Assembly (NCBI GenBank): GCA_964424555.1
Contig: CAYRIX010000004.1
Coordinates: 8,006 to 72,005, forward strand
Direction of reading: 5' to 3'
Length of the DNA: 64,000 nucleotides
Source of the DNA: UMGS172 sp964424555
Lineage (GTDB): Bacteria > Bacillota > Clostridia > Oscillospirales > Acutalibacteraceae
Part shown: positions 17,047-26,248 of the stretch, in pieces
Numbering within the stretch: position 1 is the first letter of the stretch
Layout: the number at the start of each line of letters is the position of its first letter
Notes under the pieces: model-generated
Database searches by the model: none
Told to the model about the DNA's origin: nothing
The model's input: only the letters and a program-made list of their open reading frames with translations
Made by a program: the position numbers and the translations under genes

Positions 17047-20000
17047 ATGCTGAAGCTTAAAAACATAATTAAAAATTACGATGTCGGCGATAACGAAACC
17101 GTCAAAGCACTCAGAGGAATCGACATTGAGTTCCGAAAGAACGAGTTTGTTTCCATATTGGGTCAATCGGGCTGTGGCAAGACCACCCTGCTCAATATTA
17201 TCGGCGGTCTTGACCGTTATACCGACGGCGACCTTATCATAAACGGACGTTCCACCAAGGAATACCGTGACCGTGATTGGGATACATATCGCAATCATTC
17301 AATAGGCTTTGTTTTTCAGACCTATAATCTCATTCCGCACCAGTCGGTCCTTTCGAATGTCGAGCTGGCTCTGACGCTTTCGGGTGTTTCCAAATCCGAG
17401 CGCCGTAAAAGAGCAATAGCCGCTTTAGAAAAGGTCGGTCTCGGTGATCAGATAGGCAAAAAGCCCAACCAGATGTCGGGCGGACAGATGCAACGTGTAG
17501 CAATAGCACGCGCCCTAATCAACGACCCTGAGATTTTACTTGCCGACGAGCCCACGGGTGCGCTTGACTCTGAAACCTCGGTACAGATAATGGACCTTTT
17601 AAAGGAGGTCGCAAACGACCGTCTTGTCATAATGGTAACCCATAACCCCGAATTGGCCGAGCAATATTCAACACGTATAATCCGCCTTTTGGACGGACGT
17701 GTTGTCGGCGATACCGACCCGTACGATTCCTCGTCCGAGCAGGCGGATGCCGATAGCACCAATGCGGCGTCGGATTCTGTCGAAGTTCCTAAAAAGCACC
17801 GCAAAAAGAAAGAAAAAGGCACTTCAATGTCGTTTTTTACGGCATTATCCTTGAGCCTTAACAACCTCATGACCAAAAAGGGCCGTACCTTTATGACCTC
17901 GTTTGCAGGCAGCATCGGTATCATCGGCATCGCATTGATACTGTCGCTGTCAACAGGCTTTCAGGCATATATAGACAAGGTTCAGGAGGACACTCTTTCA
18001 TCCTACCCCATAACCATCAACGCCGAGGAAATGGACATGTCGGCGCTGTTTCAGTCCATGGCCGAAAATCAGATCGACCGTGAGAACCGTGAAAAAGACA
18101 AGGTCTATGCCAACACCGACATGTACGACATGATGAACGCTATGTTCAACTCGGAGTCAAAGCAGAACGACCTCAAAAGCTTAAAGGCTTGGATAGACAG
18201 CGGTGAAAGCGACATCCCCAAGTATGCAAGCGCCATCCAGTACGGCTATTCTACCCAGTTGGAGGTATATGTCAGCGACACCTCAAACGGCATACTTGCC
18301 GCCAACGATTATGAGGCTCTGTTCGCCGACATTGCGGGCGGCGGTCAGGAAGCCGGCAAGGGAGGTATGGTCTCCATGATGACCTCCACCACTCCCATCA
18401 AGGTGTTCAGTGAAATGATCAAGGGACAGGACGGTCAGCCGATAAACGACCTTATTTACGAGCAATACGAGCTGGTCGACGGCAAAACGATGCACTGGCC
18501 CACCAACAAAAATCAGGTCGTGCTGGTCGTAAACGAGCACAACGAGATTCAGGAATCCTTCCTTTACGCCTTGGGTCTGCTTGACCGTGCCGAGCTGGGC
18601 GAGCTGTTCAGGGGCATAATGTCGGGCAACAAAACCGAGGAAAGCGTTGAAATAGACACAAACTGGGCTTACAGCGATATGGTCGGCATGAAGTATAAGC
18701 TTATTCTTCCAACTGATAAATTCAAGGGTCTTGACACCGACGGCGACGGGATAAACGACCGTTGGATAGACATGAGCCGTGACGAAGCATATATGAAGCT
18801 GTTGCTGGCCTCGGCCGAGGAGCTGGAGATCGTAGGTATCATCCGCCCTAAGGAAGACGCTGTTTCAACGGCTCTGCAGAACACAGCCGTTGCTTACACC
18901 GCCGAGCTTACCGATTGGTATCTCAACGAAACGGCCAATTCGGAAATAGTCAAATACCAGCAGGCCAACCCGACCGTTGATGTTTTAACAGGTCTCCCTT
19001 TTATGACCGATCTGCCCGAAACCGAACCTGAAAAGGCTTCCGATTTCAAGGCATGGATCGCAGCCCTTAACACCGCCAAAAAGGTTGAAGTGTATTCCCA
19101 TATCACAGTCACACCTGACAGTGCCACACTGCAAAAGATGGTCAATGACGAAATGGTGAAGTATCCTGACCGTTCTGCGCAGGAAGCCTTGCTTGTAAGC
19201 ATCTACACCCAAAGCCAGTCAGATATGACCGAGGAGGGTGTCCGTGAACTGCTTGTCAGCATGACCGATGAGCAGCTTTACGAGCTTGTAAAAAACACGG
19301 TCACTGCCATGGCACAGCAGCAGTATGCCGCAGCAGCAGGACAGCAGCTGGCCGCCATGACCCCCGAGCAGATGTCCGCCGCACTCGATGCTAAGGTGGC
19401 CGCCTCTGACGAGTCCGCTTTAAGCGATCTTTACGACCTCACCTCTGAGCTGAGATATTCTAAATCGACCTTAAAAGAGAACCTCAAGGACATGGGCTTT
19501 TCCGACAAGGACGACCCCTCTACCTTAAACATTTATGCGTCAACCTTTGAAAACAAGGATATGATCGCTGACATAATTGAAAAATACAATCAAGGCAAGC
19601 CCGAGGAAGAGCAGATCACCTATACCGACTATGTCGCTTTGATGATGTCCTCGGTCAGCACCATAATCAATATCATTTCCTATGTGCTTATCGCCTTTGT
19701 CTCAATATCTTTGGTGGTCTCGTCCATTATGATAGGCATAATCACCTACATTTCGGTGCTTGAGCGCACAAAGGAGATCGGTGTTCTTCGCTCCATCGGT
19801 GCTTCCAAAAAAGACATCTCCCGTGTATTCAATGCCGAAACACTTATTGTTGGCTTTGTTTCGGGTATGCTGGGTATTTTGGTAACCGTGCTGCTCAACA
19901 TTCCGATAAGCCTTATTATCGAGTCGTTTTCAGATATCGAGGGCTTGGCCTCATTGCCTGTCGGCGGAGCCGTGATACTTGTCTGCATCAGCATGGCGCT

Positions 20001-20076
20001 TACTCTTATTGCAGGCCTTATACCGTCGAGGGTCGCCGCCAAAAAGGATCCCGTTGTGGCTCTCAGAACAGAATAA
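17047..20076 (+). CDS. MacB-type ABC transporter, ATPase fused to permease
   Basis: The first 225 residues form an ABC ATPase with Walker A GQSGCGKTT, signature MSGGQMQR and Walker B ILLADEPTG, of the LolD/MacB type. A basic linker (KKHRKKKEKG) leads to a FtsX-like permease: one membrane helix near residue 290, a long extracytoplasmic domain of roughly 530 residues, then three C-terminal helices with the FtsX signature RTKEIGVLRSIGASKKDISR. MacB-like proteins act as mechanotransmitters for peptide or lipoprotein export or antibiotic resistance; the substrate is unknown. The ATG follows AAAGGACC. No partner gene is adjacent. Confidence 0.92.
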   Translation: MLKLKNIIKNYDVGDNETVKALRGIDIEFRKNEFVSILGQSGCGKTTLLNIIGGLDRYTDGDLIINGRSTKEYRDRDWDTYRNHSIGFVFQTYNLIPHQSVLSNVELALTLSGVSKSERRKRAIAALEKVGLGDQIGKKPNQMSGGQMQRVAIARALINDPEILLADEPTGALDSETSVQIMDLLKEVANDRLVIMVTHNPELAEQYSTRIIRLLDGRVVGDTDPYDSSSEQADADSTNAASDSVEVPKKHRKKKEKGTSMSFFTALSLSLNNLMTKKGRTFMTSFAGSIGIIGIALILSLSTGFQAYIDKVQEDTLSSYPITINAEEMDMSALFQSMAENQIDRENREKDKVYANTDMYDMMNAMFNSESKQNDLKSLKAWIDSGESDIPKYASAIQYGYSTQLEVYVSDTSNGILAANDYEALFADIAGGGQEAGKGGMVSMMTSTTPIKVFSEMIKGQDGQPINDLIYEQYELVDGKTMHWPTNKNQVVLVVNEHNEIQESFLYALGLLDRAELGELFRGIMSGNKTEESVEIDTNWAYSDMVGMKYKLILPTDKFKGLDTDGDGINDRWIDMSRDEAYMKLLLASAEELEIVGIIRPKEDAVSTALQNTAVAYTAELTDWYLNETANSEIVKYQQANPTVDVLTGLPFMTDLPETEPEKASDFKAWIAALNTAKKVEVYSHITVTPDSATLQKMVNDEMVKYPDRSAQEALLVSIYTQSQSDMTEEGVRELLVSMTDEQLYELVKNTVTAMAQQQYAAAAGQQLAAMTPEQMSAALDAKVAASDESALSDLYDLTSELRYSKSTLKENLKDMGFSDKDDPSTLNIYASTFENKDMIADIIEKYNQGKPEEEQITYTDYVALMMSSVSTIINIISYVLIAFVSISLVVSSIMIGIITYISVLERTKEIGVLRSIGASKKDISRVFNAETLIVGFVSGMLGILVTVLLNIPISLIIESFSDIEGLASLPVGGAVILVCISMALTLIAGLIPSRVAAKKDPVVALRTE

Positions 20077-20090
20077 CCAAAGCTTTATTA

Positions 20091-20125
20091 AAAAGACATC
20101 CGCCAAAGGAGGATGTCTTTTCTTC
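20091..20125 (+). terminator. Terminator after the ABC transporter gene
   Basis: An 11-bp stem (20091-20101 with 20111-20121) ends in TTTTCTTCTGTTTT, 15 bases after the stop codon. Confidence 0.85.
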
Positions 20126-20247
20126 TGTTTTGTAACAAAATTTTAATTGATTTATTACCGCATAAGGTATAATATAGAGATATGGTATATTAAGTTGGTG
20201 GAGTGTGCCTTCACCGTTAAGTATAAATCAACATAAGGAGAAAGATC

Positions 20248-23022
20248 GTGACTGCAGCACCTAAAAACAGTTTGGGAAAGAAAAAAGAACTGCGCCTTAT
20301 GACCTTTTTTATAGGTCTTTTGACGGCGGCGGCATTTTTTGTGCCGTTTATTATCTCAGGCGACGGATATTTTATATTCTTCGGAGATTTCAACGTTCAA
20401 CAGATACCCTTTTATCAGCACTGTCATGAAATGGTGCGCTCGGGATCGTTTTTCGGGTGGGACTGGCAGACCGACCTCGGCGCAAACTTTATCGGTTCAT
20501 ACAGCTTCTACCTTTTGGGCAGTCCGTTTTTCTGGCTGACTCTTCCCTTTCCCAACTCATTTGTTCCGTACCTTATGGGCCCTCTGCTCATTTTAAAATT
20601 TGCCTGTGCCTCGCTTACCGCATATATGTACATCCGCCGCTTTACGGCACGTGCCGAATCGGCCATGGCAGGCGGTCTGATGTACGCCTTCAGCGGTTTT
20701 TCGGTCTACAACATCTTTTTCAACCACTTCCACGAGGCTATCATCGTGTTCCCTCTGCTTTTGTTGGCCTTGGAAAAGTTCATGGCTGAGAAAAGCCGAG
20801 GCTGGCTGATCTTCGCTGTATTTTTCTCTGCTCTCACCAATTATTTCTTCTTCTTCGGCATGGTGGTATTTGTCATCATTTACTGGTTTGTCCGCATGCT
20901 GTCCAAGAGCTTTAAATTTAAATTCACTGAATTTTTGCTCATGCTGTTTGAGTGTGTTTTGGGACTTTTGCTTGCGGCCGGCATACTTTTACCAACCGTA
21001 CTTGAGATCGTACAGAACGACCGTCTAAGCAGTGTCATGAGCGGTTGGGGTGCCGTGCTGTACGGCAAGGAGCAGATATTCTTAAACGTTATCGAGTGCT
21101 TCTTCTTCCCGCCCGACCTCCCTGCCCGACCCGTATTTTTCCCCGGAGCCGAGGTCAAATGGTCGTCCTTGGGCGGTTGGCTGCCGCTGTTCGGTATGAC
21201 AGGCACCATTGCATGGCTGCAATCTGCCAAAAAAGGCACCTGGCTTCGCCGTACGCTCGCCATTTCAATAATAATGGCGCTCGTTCCGGGTCTGAATGCC
21301 GTATTCTCCATGCTTAACACAGCCTATTATGCACGTTGGTACTTCATGCCTATACTTCTCATGTGCCTCGCTACCGCTCTCGCCCTTGAGGACACTGAGG
21401 TCAACTGGAACTCGGCATGGCGTTGGAGCGGTGGCATAACCCTTGCCTTTGTACTGGTGATCGGTTTCCTTCCCACCGTCGACGATGCAGGCAATATAAC
21501 CAAGTGGGGTCTTTACACCGACGCCGAGACCAATCCCTTCAAATATGTTTATCAGGTGCTCAAGCGTGCATTTGACGGTCAGACGGTGGTCGAGGGTGAT
21601 TATTATGACCTGAGATTCTGGGTCACCTGTGCCATATCGCTGTTCAGCGTGCTGGCCGTGCGTGCGCTCATTCCCTTGATAAAGGAAAAGAAGACCACAG
21701 TATTTAAACCCATCATCGCACTGATTTGTGTTGTTTCGGTGCTTTATTCCGCTTTTTATATCTCATGCGGACAATCCCACTCCTATGAGATGGACTCGGT
21801 CATGACCGACGCTCTTATCGAGGGCGAGGTGTCTATCGAAAAAGACCCCAACGGCAATTTCTCACGTGTGGATGTATATGACGGCGTCGACAACACAGGC
21901 CTTTATCTGAATCTCTCGTCAATTAACTATTTCCATTCCATTGTGCCCTCCAGTATAGTTGATTTTTATAACTATGTCGGCATACAGCGCTCGGTGGCAA
22001 GCCGACCTGATACCAAGTACCACGCATTACGGTCGTTGCTTTCGGTAAAATATGTTCTCGATCCTGAAATCGACAATTCTAAGGAATTCGTTGACGAAAG
22101 CGGCGAGACCGTCATGCCTAACTACACCTTCTACTCCAACGAGAGCGGATATGACATCTACCGCAACGAAAATTATATCCCGATGGGCTTCACCTACGAT
22201 TATTATATCGACCACGAGACACTTCAGCTTTATTCCAACGAGCGGATCGTAAGCATGATGCTGAAAGGTATGCTGGTCACCAACGAGGATATCCCCGAAG
22301 TAGAACAGTATCTCAAAAATATCAATACAGAATATATTATAGGTGAGGATTCCACGGGCATGAAGCCCATCACCTTTACCTATGAATCTTTAAAGAACGA
22401 CTGTGCCGCAAGAAGCGCCGTATCGTGTCACTCCTTTAAGACCTCGTCCTCGGGCTTTACTGCTCGCATTTCCATGGACAGAGACAACCTCGTATTCTTC
22501 TCGGTGCCCTACCACGACGGATGGACCGCCAAGGTCAACGGTGTTGATGCCAAGATATATAAAGCCAACGCAGGCTTCATGGCGGTTGTTGCACCCGAGG
22601 GCGTGTGTGAGATAGTGTTCGAATTCGAAACGCCGGGACTAAAATTAGGTCTTATTGTCATGCTGGTGACCGTCGTTATCGTAGCGATATACCTCGGTGC
22701 CGTTGCGATAATCCGCAACGCAAGACCAACCACACCGCCCGACTATCCCGAGGGCAAAAGGATCTCCGAGCATATCAGCCGTTATGAGGCCGCAAACAAT
22801 GCCGCCGAAAATCCTGATGACGATCATCTGCTCGATAACATTGATAACACCAAAATAGACGCCTACGTGGGCTTCACAGGCGGCTTTACCCTTAACGACA
22901 ATGCTGTTGAGGAATTCAAAACAGGTGAACTGGATATCACACAGTTTAAGGGACTTGATGACATTCCCGATTTTAATCGCCCGTCAAATCCCCCAACCGA
23001 GGATGACTCAAGCAACACTTAA
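20248..23022 (+). CDS. YfhO family multipass membrane protein
   Basis: This 924-residue protein has about 12-13 membrane helices in its first 530 residues, an extracytoplasmic region of about 270 residues, one more helix near residue 810 and a soluble acidic tail of about 95 residues. The start GDGYFIFFGDFNVQQIPFYQ and the GWDWQTDLGANFIGSYSFYL segment are typical of YfhO/GT-C type proteins, which glycosylate lipoteichoic acid or other cell envelope polymers using lipid-linked sugars. The exact polymer is unknown. The start is a GTG at 20248 after AAGGAGAAAGATC. A weaker promoter (TTGATT 20147, TATAAT 20168, 15-base spacer) lies upstream. Confidence 0.88.
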   Translation: MTAAPKNSLGKKKELRLMTFFIGLLTAAAFFVPFIISGDGYFIFFGDFNVQQIPFYQHCHEMVRSGSFFGWDWQTDLGANFIGSYSFYLLGSPFFWLTLPFPNSFVPYLMGPLLILKFACASLTAYMYIRRFTARAESAMAGGLMYAFSGFSVYNIFFNHFHEAIIVFPLLLLALEKFMAEKSRGWLIFAVFFSALTNYFFFFGMVVFVIIYWFVRMLSKSFKFKFTEFLLMLFECVLGLLLAAGILLPTVLEIVQNDRLSSVMSGWGAVLYGKEQIFLNVIECFFFPPDLPARPVFFPGAEVKWSSLGGWLPLFGMTGTIAWLQSAKKGTWLRRTLAISIIMALVPGLNAVFSMLNTAYYARWYFMPILLMCLATALALEDTEVNWNSAWRWSGGITLAFVLVIGFLPTVDDAGNITKWGLYTDAETNPFKYVYQVLKRAFDGQTVVEGDYYDLRFWVTCAISLFSVLAVRALIPLIKEKKTTVFKPIIALICVVSVLYSAFYISCGQSHSYEMDSVMTDALIEGEVSIEKDPNGNFSRVDVYDGVDNTGLYLNLSSINYFHSIVPSSIVDFYNYVGIQRSVASRPDTKYHALRSLLSVKYVLDPEIDNSKEFVDESGETVMPNYTFYSNESGYDIYRNENYIPMGFTYDYYIDHETLQLYSNERIVSMMLKGMLVTNEDIPEVEQYLKNINTEYIIGEDSTGMKPITFTYESLKNDCAARSAVSCHSFKTSSSGFTARISMDRDNLVFFSVPYHDGWTAKVNGVDAKIYKANAGFMAVVAPEGVCEIVFEFETPGLKLGLIVMLVTVVIVAIYLGAVAIIRNARPTTPPDYPEGKRISEHISRYEAANNAAENPDDDHLLDNIDNTKIDAYVGFTGGFTLNDNAVEEFKTGELDITQFKGLDDIPDFNRPSNPPTEDDSSNT

Positions 23023-23031
23023 ACAACTAAT

Positions 23032-23060
23032 AACCGCCGCACATTAATTGTGCGGCGGTT
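23032..23060. terminator. Terminator between YfhO and AbrB-like genes
   Basis: A GC-rich 11-bp stem (23032-23042 with 23050-23060) lies between two convergent genes. T-tracts are poor on both sides. Confidence 0.7.
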
Positions 23061-23074
23061 ATACTTTCAATAAT

Positions 23075-23227
23075 CTATTGGGCTTTTACGAGCTGAATCG
23101 CTCCGTTGACAACCGTTATTTCGAGCTTGTCATAGGCACCGATACCAAGCAGCTCACGTAATTCTGACGGCAGAACAATTCTCCCAACCGAATCAATTGT
23201 TCGGATGGATTTAAATTGAATATCCAT
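23075..23227 (-). CDS. AbrB/SpoVT-family DNA-binding regulator
   Basis: The 50-residue protein is a swapped-hairpin AbrB DNA-binding domain: RTIDSVGRIVLPSELRELLG followed by DKLEITVVNGAIQLVK. It would bind DNA as a dimer or tetramer and act as a transition-state-type regulator. The start at 23227 follows AAAGGAAAATAAAT; a longer reading from 23323 has an unrelated basic N-terminus and crosses an inverted repeat, so it is rejected. The gene is divergent from yfbR across a repeat-rich gap of more than 400 bases, which may include its operator. Confidence 0.88.
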   Translation of the reverse strand: MDIQFKSIRTIDSVGRIVLPSELRELLGIGAYDKLEITVVNGAIQLVKAQ

Positions 23228-23300
23228 ATTTATTTTCCTTTCAAAATTTGATGTGCACACTTCTGCTCTTCGACCCGATCGCTGCCTAAAAAACAAAAAA

Positions 23301-23448
23301 GTGCGCAGTTTGAAACCACGCACCGAAAAATGCAGTGGTTATTGCTGCGACACAACTTATTTCTGCCTAATCATGCAAAAATCAACCACGCATTTTTACC
23401 AAAGTAAAAACAGCATGATTAAGCAATAAAACATAAGATTGTGTCGCA
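23301..23448. repeat. Nested inverted-repeat region between abrB-like and yfbR
   Basis: This gap holds several inverted repeats. The largest is a three-part cruciform: TGCGACACAA (23346-23355) with 23439-23448, TAATCATGC (23368-23376) with 23413-23421, and TTTTTAC (23393-23399) with GTAAAAA (23404-23410). A second pair, AAAAATGCAGTGGTT (23326-23340) with AACCACGCATTTTT (23384-23397, one base shorter), overlaps the innermost stem and would exclude it. A small interrupted palindrome occupies 23301-23323. It could be a miniature mobile element, an operator cluster or a structured RNA; the sequence does not decide. Confidence 0.65.
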
Positions 23449-23577
23449 CAATTATATTACCATAAAAATTTTTCAATTTCAAGAGCAAAGATTGTCGAAT
23501 TGTGAAGAAATTACACCAATTTGTGAATTATATTCGTTTTTTGCGGTGGCTTTTTCGATCTTTCTCGGTTCGATAGG

Positions 23578-23606
23578 TTGATTTTTGATTGAAACAATAC
23601 TATAAT
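23578..23606 (+). promoter_or_regulatory. Promoter of the yfbR-like gene
   Basis: TTGATT at 23578-23583 and TATAAT at 23601-23606 are spaced by 17 bases. Transcription near 23613 rules out an earlier ATG at 23605. Confidence 0.7.
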
Positions 23607-23652
23607 GATAACTGATAACACTGTCTTTGCATTACTTTTAAGGATGGATAAT

Positions 23653-24225
23653 ATGAGTCATTTTTACGCAATGCTTTTCCGCATGAAATATATCGACCGT
23701 TGGGCTCTTATGCGCAACACCCGCAAGGAGACCTTGGCGGAGCACACCCTTGAAACAGCCTTTATTGCGCACGCTTTGGCCGTCATTCAAAATAAGCGCT
23801 TCGGCGGCTCGGTCGATGCCGACAAGGCGGCCGTGCTGGCGCTTTTTCACGACGCTCCCGAGATAATCACGGGGGATCTGCCCACGCCGATAAAATACTA
23901 TAACGCCGATATAAAAAACATCTACAAAGAAATTGAAAATGCCGCTGAAAACCGTCTTTTAGGTCTTTTGCCTGATGACCTAAGGCCCGAATTCGAGCAG
24001 GTCTTCTCGACCGACGACGCAGAGCTTAGGCTTATTGTCAAAGCGGCCGACAAGCTTTCGGCACTTATCAAATGCCGTGATGAGCTTTCCTTGGGCAACA
24101 GTGACTTTTCAGCCGCCGAAAGGTCAACGCTTGAATCGGTAAAAACCTTGGGGCTTCCTGCCGCCGATGTTTTTATTGACGAATTTCTGAAAAGCTTCTC
24201 ACTGCCGCTCGACGAGCAGAAATAG
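23653..24225 (+). CDS. YfbR-like HD-domain 5'-nucleotidase
   Basis: This 190-residue HD-domain phosphohydrolase resembles E. coli YfbR, which dephosphorylates deoxyribonucleoside 5'-monophosphates. The opening MSHFYAMLFRMKYIDRWALM matches the family start, the metal site is seen in AEHTLETAFIAHAL and LFHDAPEIITGDLPTPIKYY, and a late Asp lies in KAADKLSALIKCRDE. The start at 23653 follows AAGGATGG; the ATG at 23644 has no ribosome binding site. It would help balance deoxynucleotide pools. Confidence 0.88.
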   Translation: MSHFYAMLFRMKYIDRWALMRNTRKETLAEHTLETAFIAHALAVIQNKRFGGSVDADKAAVLALFHDAPEIITGDLPTPIKYYNADIKNIYKEIENAAENRLLGLLPDDLRPEFEQVFSTDDAELRLIVKAADKLSALIKCRDELSLGNSDFSAAERSTLESVKTLGLPAADVFIDEFLKSFSLPLDEQK

Positions 24226-24275
24226 CAAGTGTTATCAGTGTGATTTTCAGTCGAACCGTGACGACACTTAGGCAG

Positions 24276-24304
24276 TTGCATTTTTTTAAGCAATGTGGTA
24301 TAAT
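24276..24304 (+). promoter_or_regulatory. Promoter of the PASTA pseudokinase gene
   Basis: TTGCAT at 24276-24281 and TATAAT at 24299-24304 are separated by 17 bases. The leader of about 60 bases contains a small ACCGC/GCGGT hairpin of unknown meaning. Confidence 0.65.
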
Positions 24305-24372
24305 ATTCGCATGTAACCTACCGCTATGGCGGTCGGTCTTTTGCGGTAATTTACAAGAAAGGGAATTTTATT

Positions 24373-26130
24373 ATGATAAATCCTGATAATCTTTGTCTCG
24401 GATGTATGAACGAAAAAGTAACAGAGGGCAAATGTCCCATCTGTGGTTACAACCCTGACGAACCCCACAATCCGTCATATTTAGCCCCCGGCACCATGCT
24501 TGACTCCCGTTATTGCATAGGCAAGATAATTGATCAGAACGGCGAGGGTGTTACATACCTTGGCTTTGATACCGTTACTGCCGTCACCGTCAATATTCGT
24601 GAGTTCTTTCCACAGGGCCTTTGCGAGCGTGACACCGACGGCTTGACCGTGCTCATGCTCTCGGGCAATGAATACATTTACAACGATTCTCTCGCCAAGT
24701 TTGTCGAGCTTTCACGTGAGCTGTTCAGACTTAACGAGCTTCCTGCTCTTTTTGACGTACTGGATGTGCGAGAGTCCAACAACACGGCCTACCGCATCAC
24801 CCGTGCCGTACCGGGAATTTCCTTGAGAGAATTCTTGATGCGCAATGGCGGAATGCTCAACTGGGATCAGGCCAGAAGCCTGTTTGCTCCGTTGGTTGCT
24901 TCGATCTCCGCAATGCATAATGCAGGCATCATCCACCGTGGCATTTCTCCCGACACACTTATTGTCGGTAAGGACGGAAAGCTTCGTCTGAGCGGCTTCT
25001 GTATTTCGGATTGCCGCACGGCAAAAAGTGCTCTCACCTCACAGCTCTTCCCGGGATTTGCCGCTGTCGAGCAGTACGGTGCCGTCGGAACTCAAGGCCC
25101 TTGGACCGATATTTATGCCTTTGCGGCAACCATTTACCGTACACTTGTCGGCAATCCTCCTCCCGAGGCAACCGACCGTCTCGAAAACGATAATATGACA
25201 ATACCTGCCAAGATCGCCCGTGAAACTCCTAAAGCGGTTCTCGAAACCTTGGCCAACGCTTTGCAGGTATTACCCGACGACCGTACACAAAACATTGAGG
25301 ATATGCGCCGAGGTTTGTCCATTTCATCGGCTCAGGTCACTGCAGGAACAACAAATGTTGCCCGTCAAGCACCTGCCCCCGCAAGAGCTGCTGCAGGCAC
25401 AGTCAAAGACAACACTGCTGACAATCACAAAAAGAACACCAAGAAAAAGGATAACACGGGCAAGGTATATGGCCTTGTCGCAGGTATAGTCACTGCTGTT
25501 TTCCTTGGTATTATCATCGTCATAGTCCTTTGGATGCTTGGTATAATCGGCGGTAATGAAACCACCGACACCACAAGCTCAGGTAACGGGCTTGATAATG
25601 TTTCGATTATCAGCACTCCAAGCGAGACTACGCCCTTGGAATCAACGTCAAACGGCAAGCTCGAGCTTGTAAACTTCATTGGCAGAAAGTATGTCGATAC
25701 GGCGGCCGACCCGTCTTACAAGGACGATATCAAGTTCAAGGTGGTCTCCAAGCAATACAGTGATGAATTTCTTAAAGGACAGATAATCAGTCAGAATCCC
25801 AAGGCAGGGGAAATAATTGAGGTCGGCACCACGATCGAAGTGGTCGTCAGCCTTGGTCCCTCGACCGTTACAATGCCCGATGTCACGGGATATGACCGTG
25901 ATTCGGCACTTTTGAAGCTGATTGAATGCGGCTTTGATTACGAAAACATCACCTTTGAGTACAAATACATGGAGGACAAATCACCGGGAGTGGTTATTCA
26001 GACCGACCCCGAAGCCGATATGCGTGTTAATATAGACTCCAAGGTGACGGTTGTTCTCAACTCGTTCACAGGCTTCCCGACCGACCCTCCCACAGCCGAC
26101 AACAGCTCCGACTCGGGCGCTGCTCAATAA
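24373..26130 (+). CDS. PASTA-domain pseudokinase with N-terminal zinc ribbon
   Basis: This 585-residue protein has a zinc ribbon (Cys8, Cys11, Cys21, Cys24), a protein kinase-like domain (about residues 42-310), a membrane helix (about 373-399) and two extracellular PASTA-like repeats (about 431-566). It resembles PknB/PrkC-type receptors that sense peptidoglycan fragments. Every core catalytic position I can align is changed: the VAIK lysine is Arg76 (VNIRE), the HRD aspartate is Gly190 (HRGISPD) and the DFG aspartate is Ser207 (LSGFC). It is therefore predicted to be a pseudokinase, perhaps a scaffold or sensor. The ATG follows GAAAGGGAA. A terminator follows the gene. Confidence 0.88.
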   Translation: MINPDNLCLGCMNEKVTEGKCPICGYNPDEPHNPSYLAPGTMLDSRYCIGKIIDQNGEGVTYLGFDTVTAVTVNIREFFPQGLCERDTDGLTVLMLSGNEYIYNDSLAKFVELSRELFRLNELPALFDVLDVRESNNTAYRITRAVPGISLREFLMRNGGMLNWDQARSLFAPLVASISAMHNAGIIHRGISPDTLIVGKDGKLRLSGFCISDCRTAKSALTSQLFPGFAAVEQYGAVGTQGPWTDIYAFAATIYRTLVGNPPPEATDRLENDNMTIPAKIARETPKAVLETLANALQVLPDDRTQNIEDMRRGLSISSAQVTAGTTNVARQAPAPARAAAGTVKDNTADNHKKNTKKKDNTGKVYGLVAGIVTAVFLGIIIVIVLWMLGIIGGNETTDTTSSGNGLDNVSIISTPSETTPLESTSNGKLELVNFIGRKYVDTAADPSYKDDIKFKVVSKQYSDEFLKGQIISQNPKAGEIIEVGTTIEVVVSLGPSTVTMPDVTGYDRDSALLKLIECGFDYENITFEYKYMEDKSPGVVIQTDPEADMRVNIDSKVTVVLNSFTGFPTDPPTADNSSDSGAAQ

Positions 26131-26136
26131 ATGCTC

Positions 26137-26170
26137 ACCACCCGAAGGTTTTACTTTTGGGTGGTTTTTT
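26137..26170 (+). terminator. Terminator after the pseudokinase gene
   Basis: ACCACCCGAA pairs imperfectly with TTTTGGGTGGT (26137-26165), and a run of T follows. It lies six bases after the stop codon. Confidence 0.85.
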
Positions 26171-26248
26171 GTTGGCAACTTCTTGACATATACACATTAT
26201 AATGATAGACTAAAATGGTATGTAAATTACGTTCAAGAGGGAAGAAAA

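Noticed and set aside
23228..23323. Longer AbrB-like protein starting at 23323
   Set aside because: The extra N-terminus is basic and non-conserved, crosses an inverted repeat, and the ATG at 23227 has a proper ribosome binding site and the correct family start.
26171..26203. Promoter of rsmE with TTGACA at 26183 and TATAAT at 26198
   Set aside because: The spacer is only nine bases, too short for a SigA promoter; another -35 may exist but is not clear.
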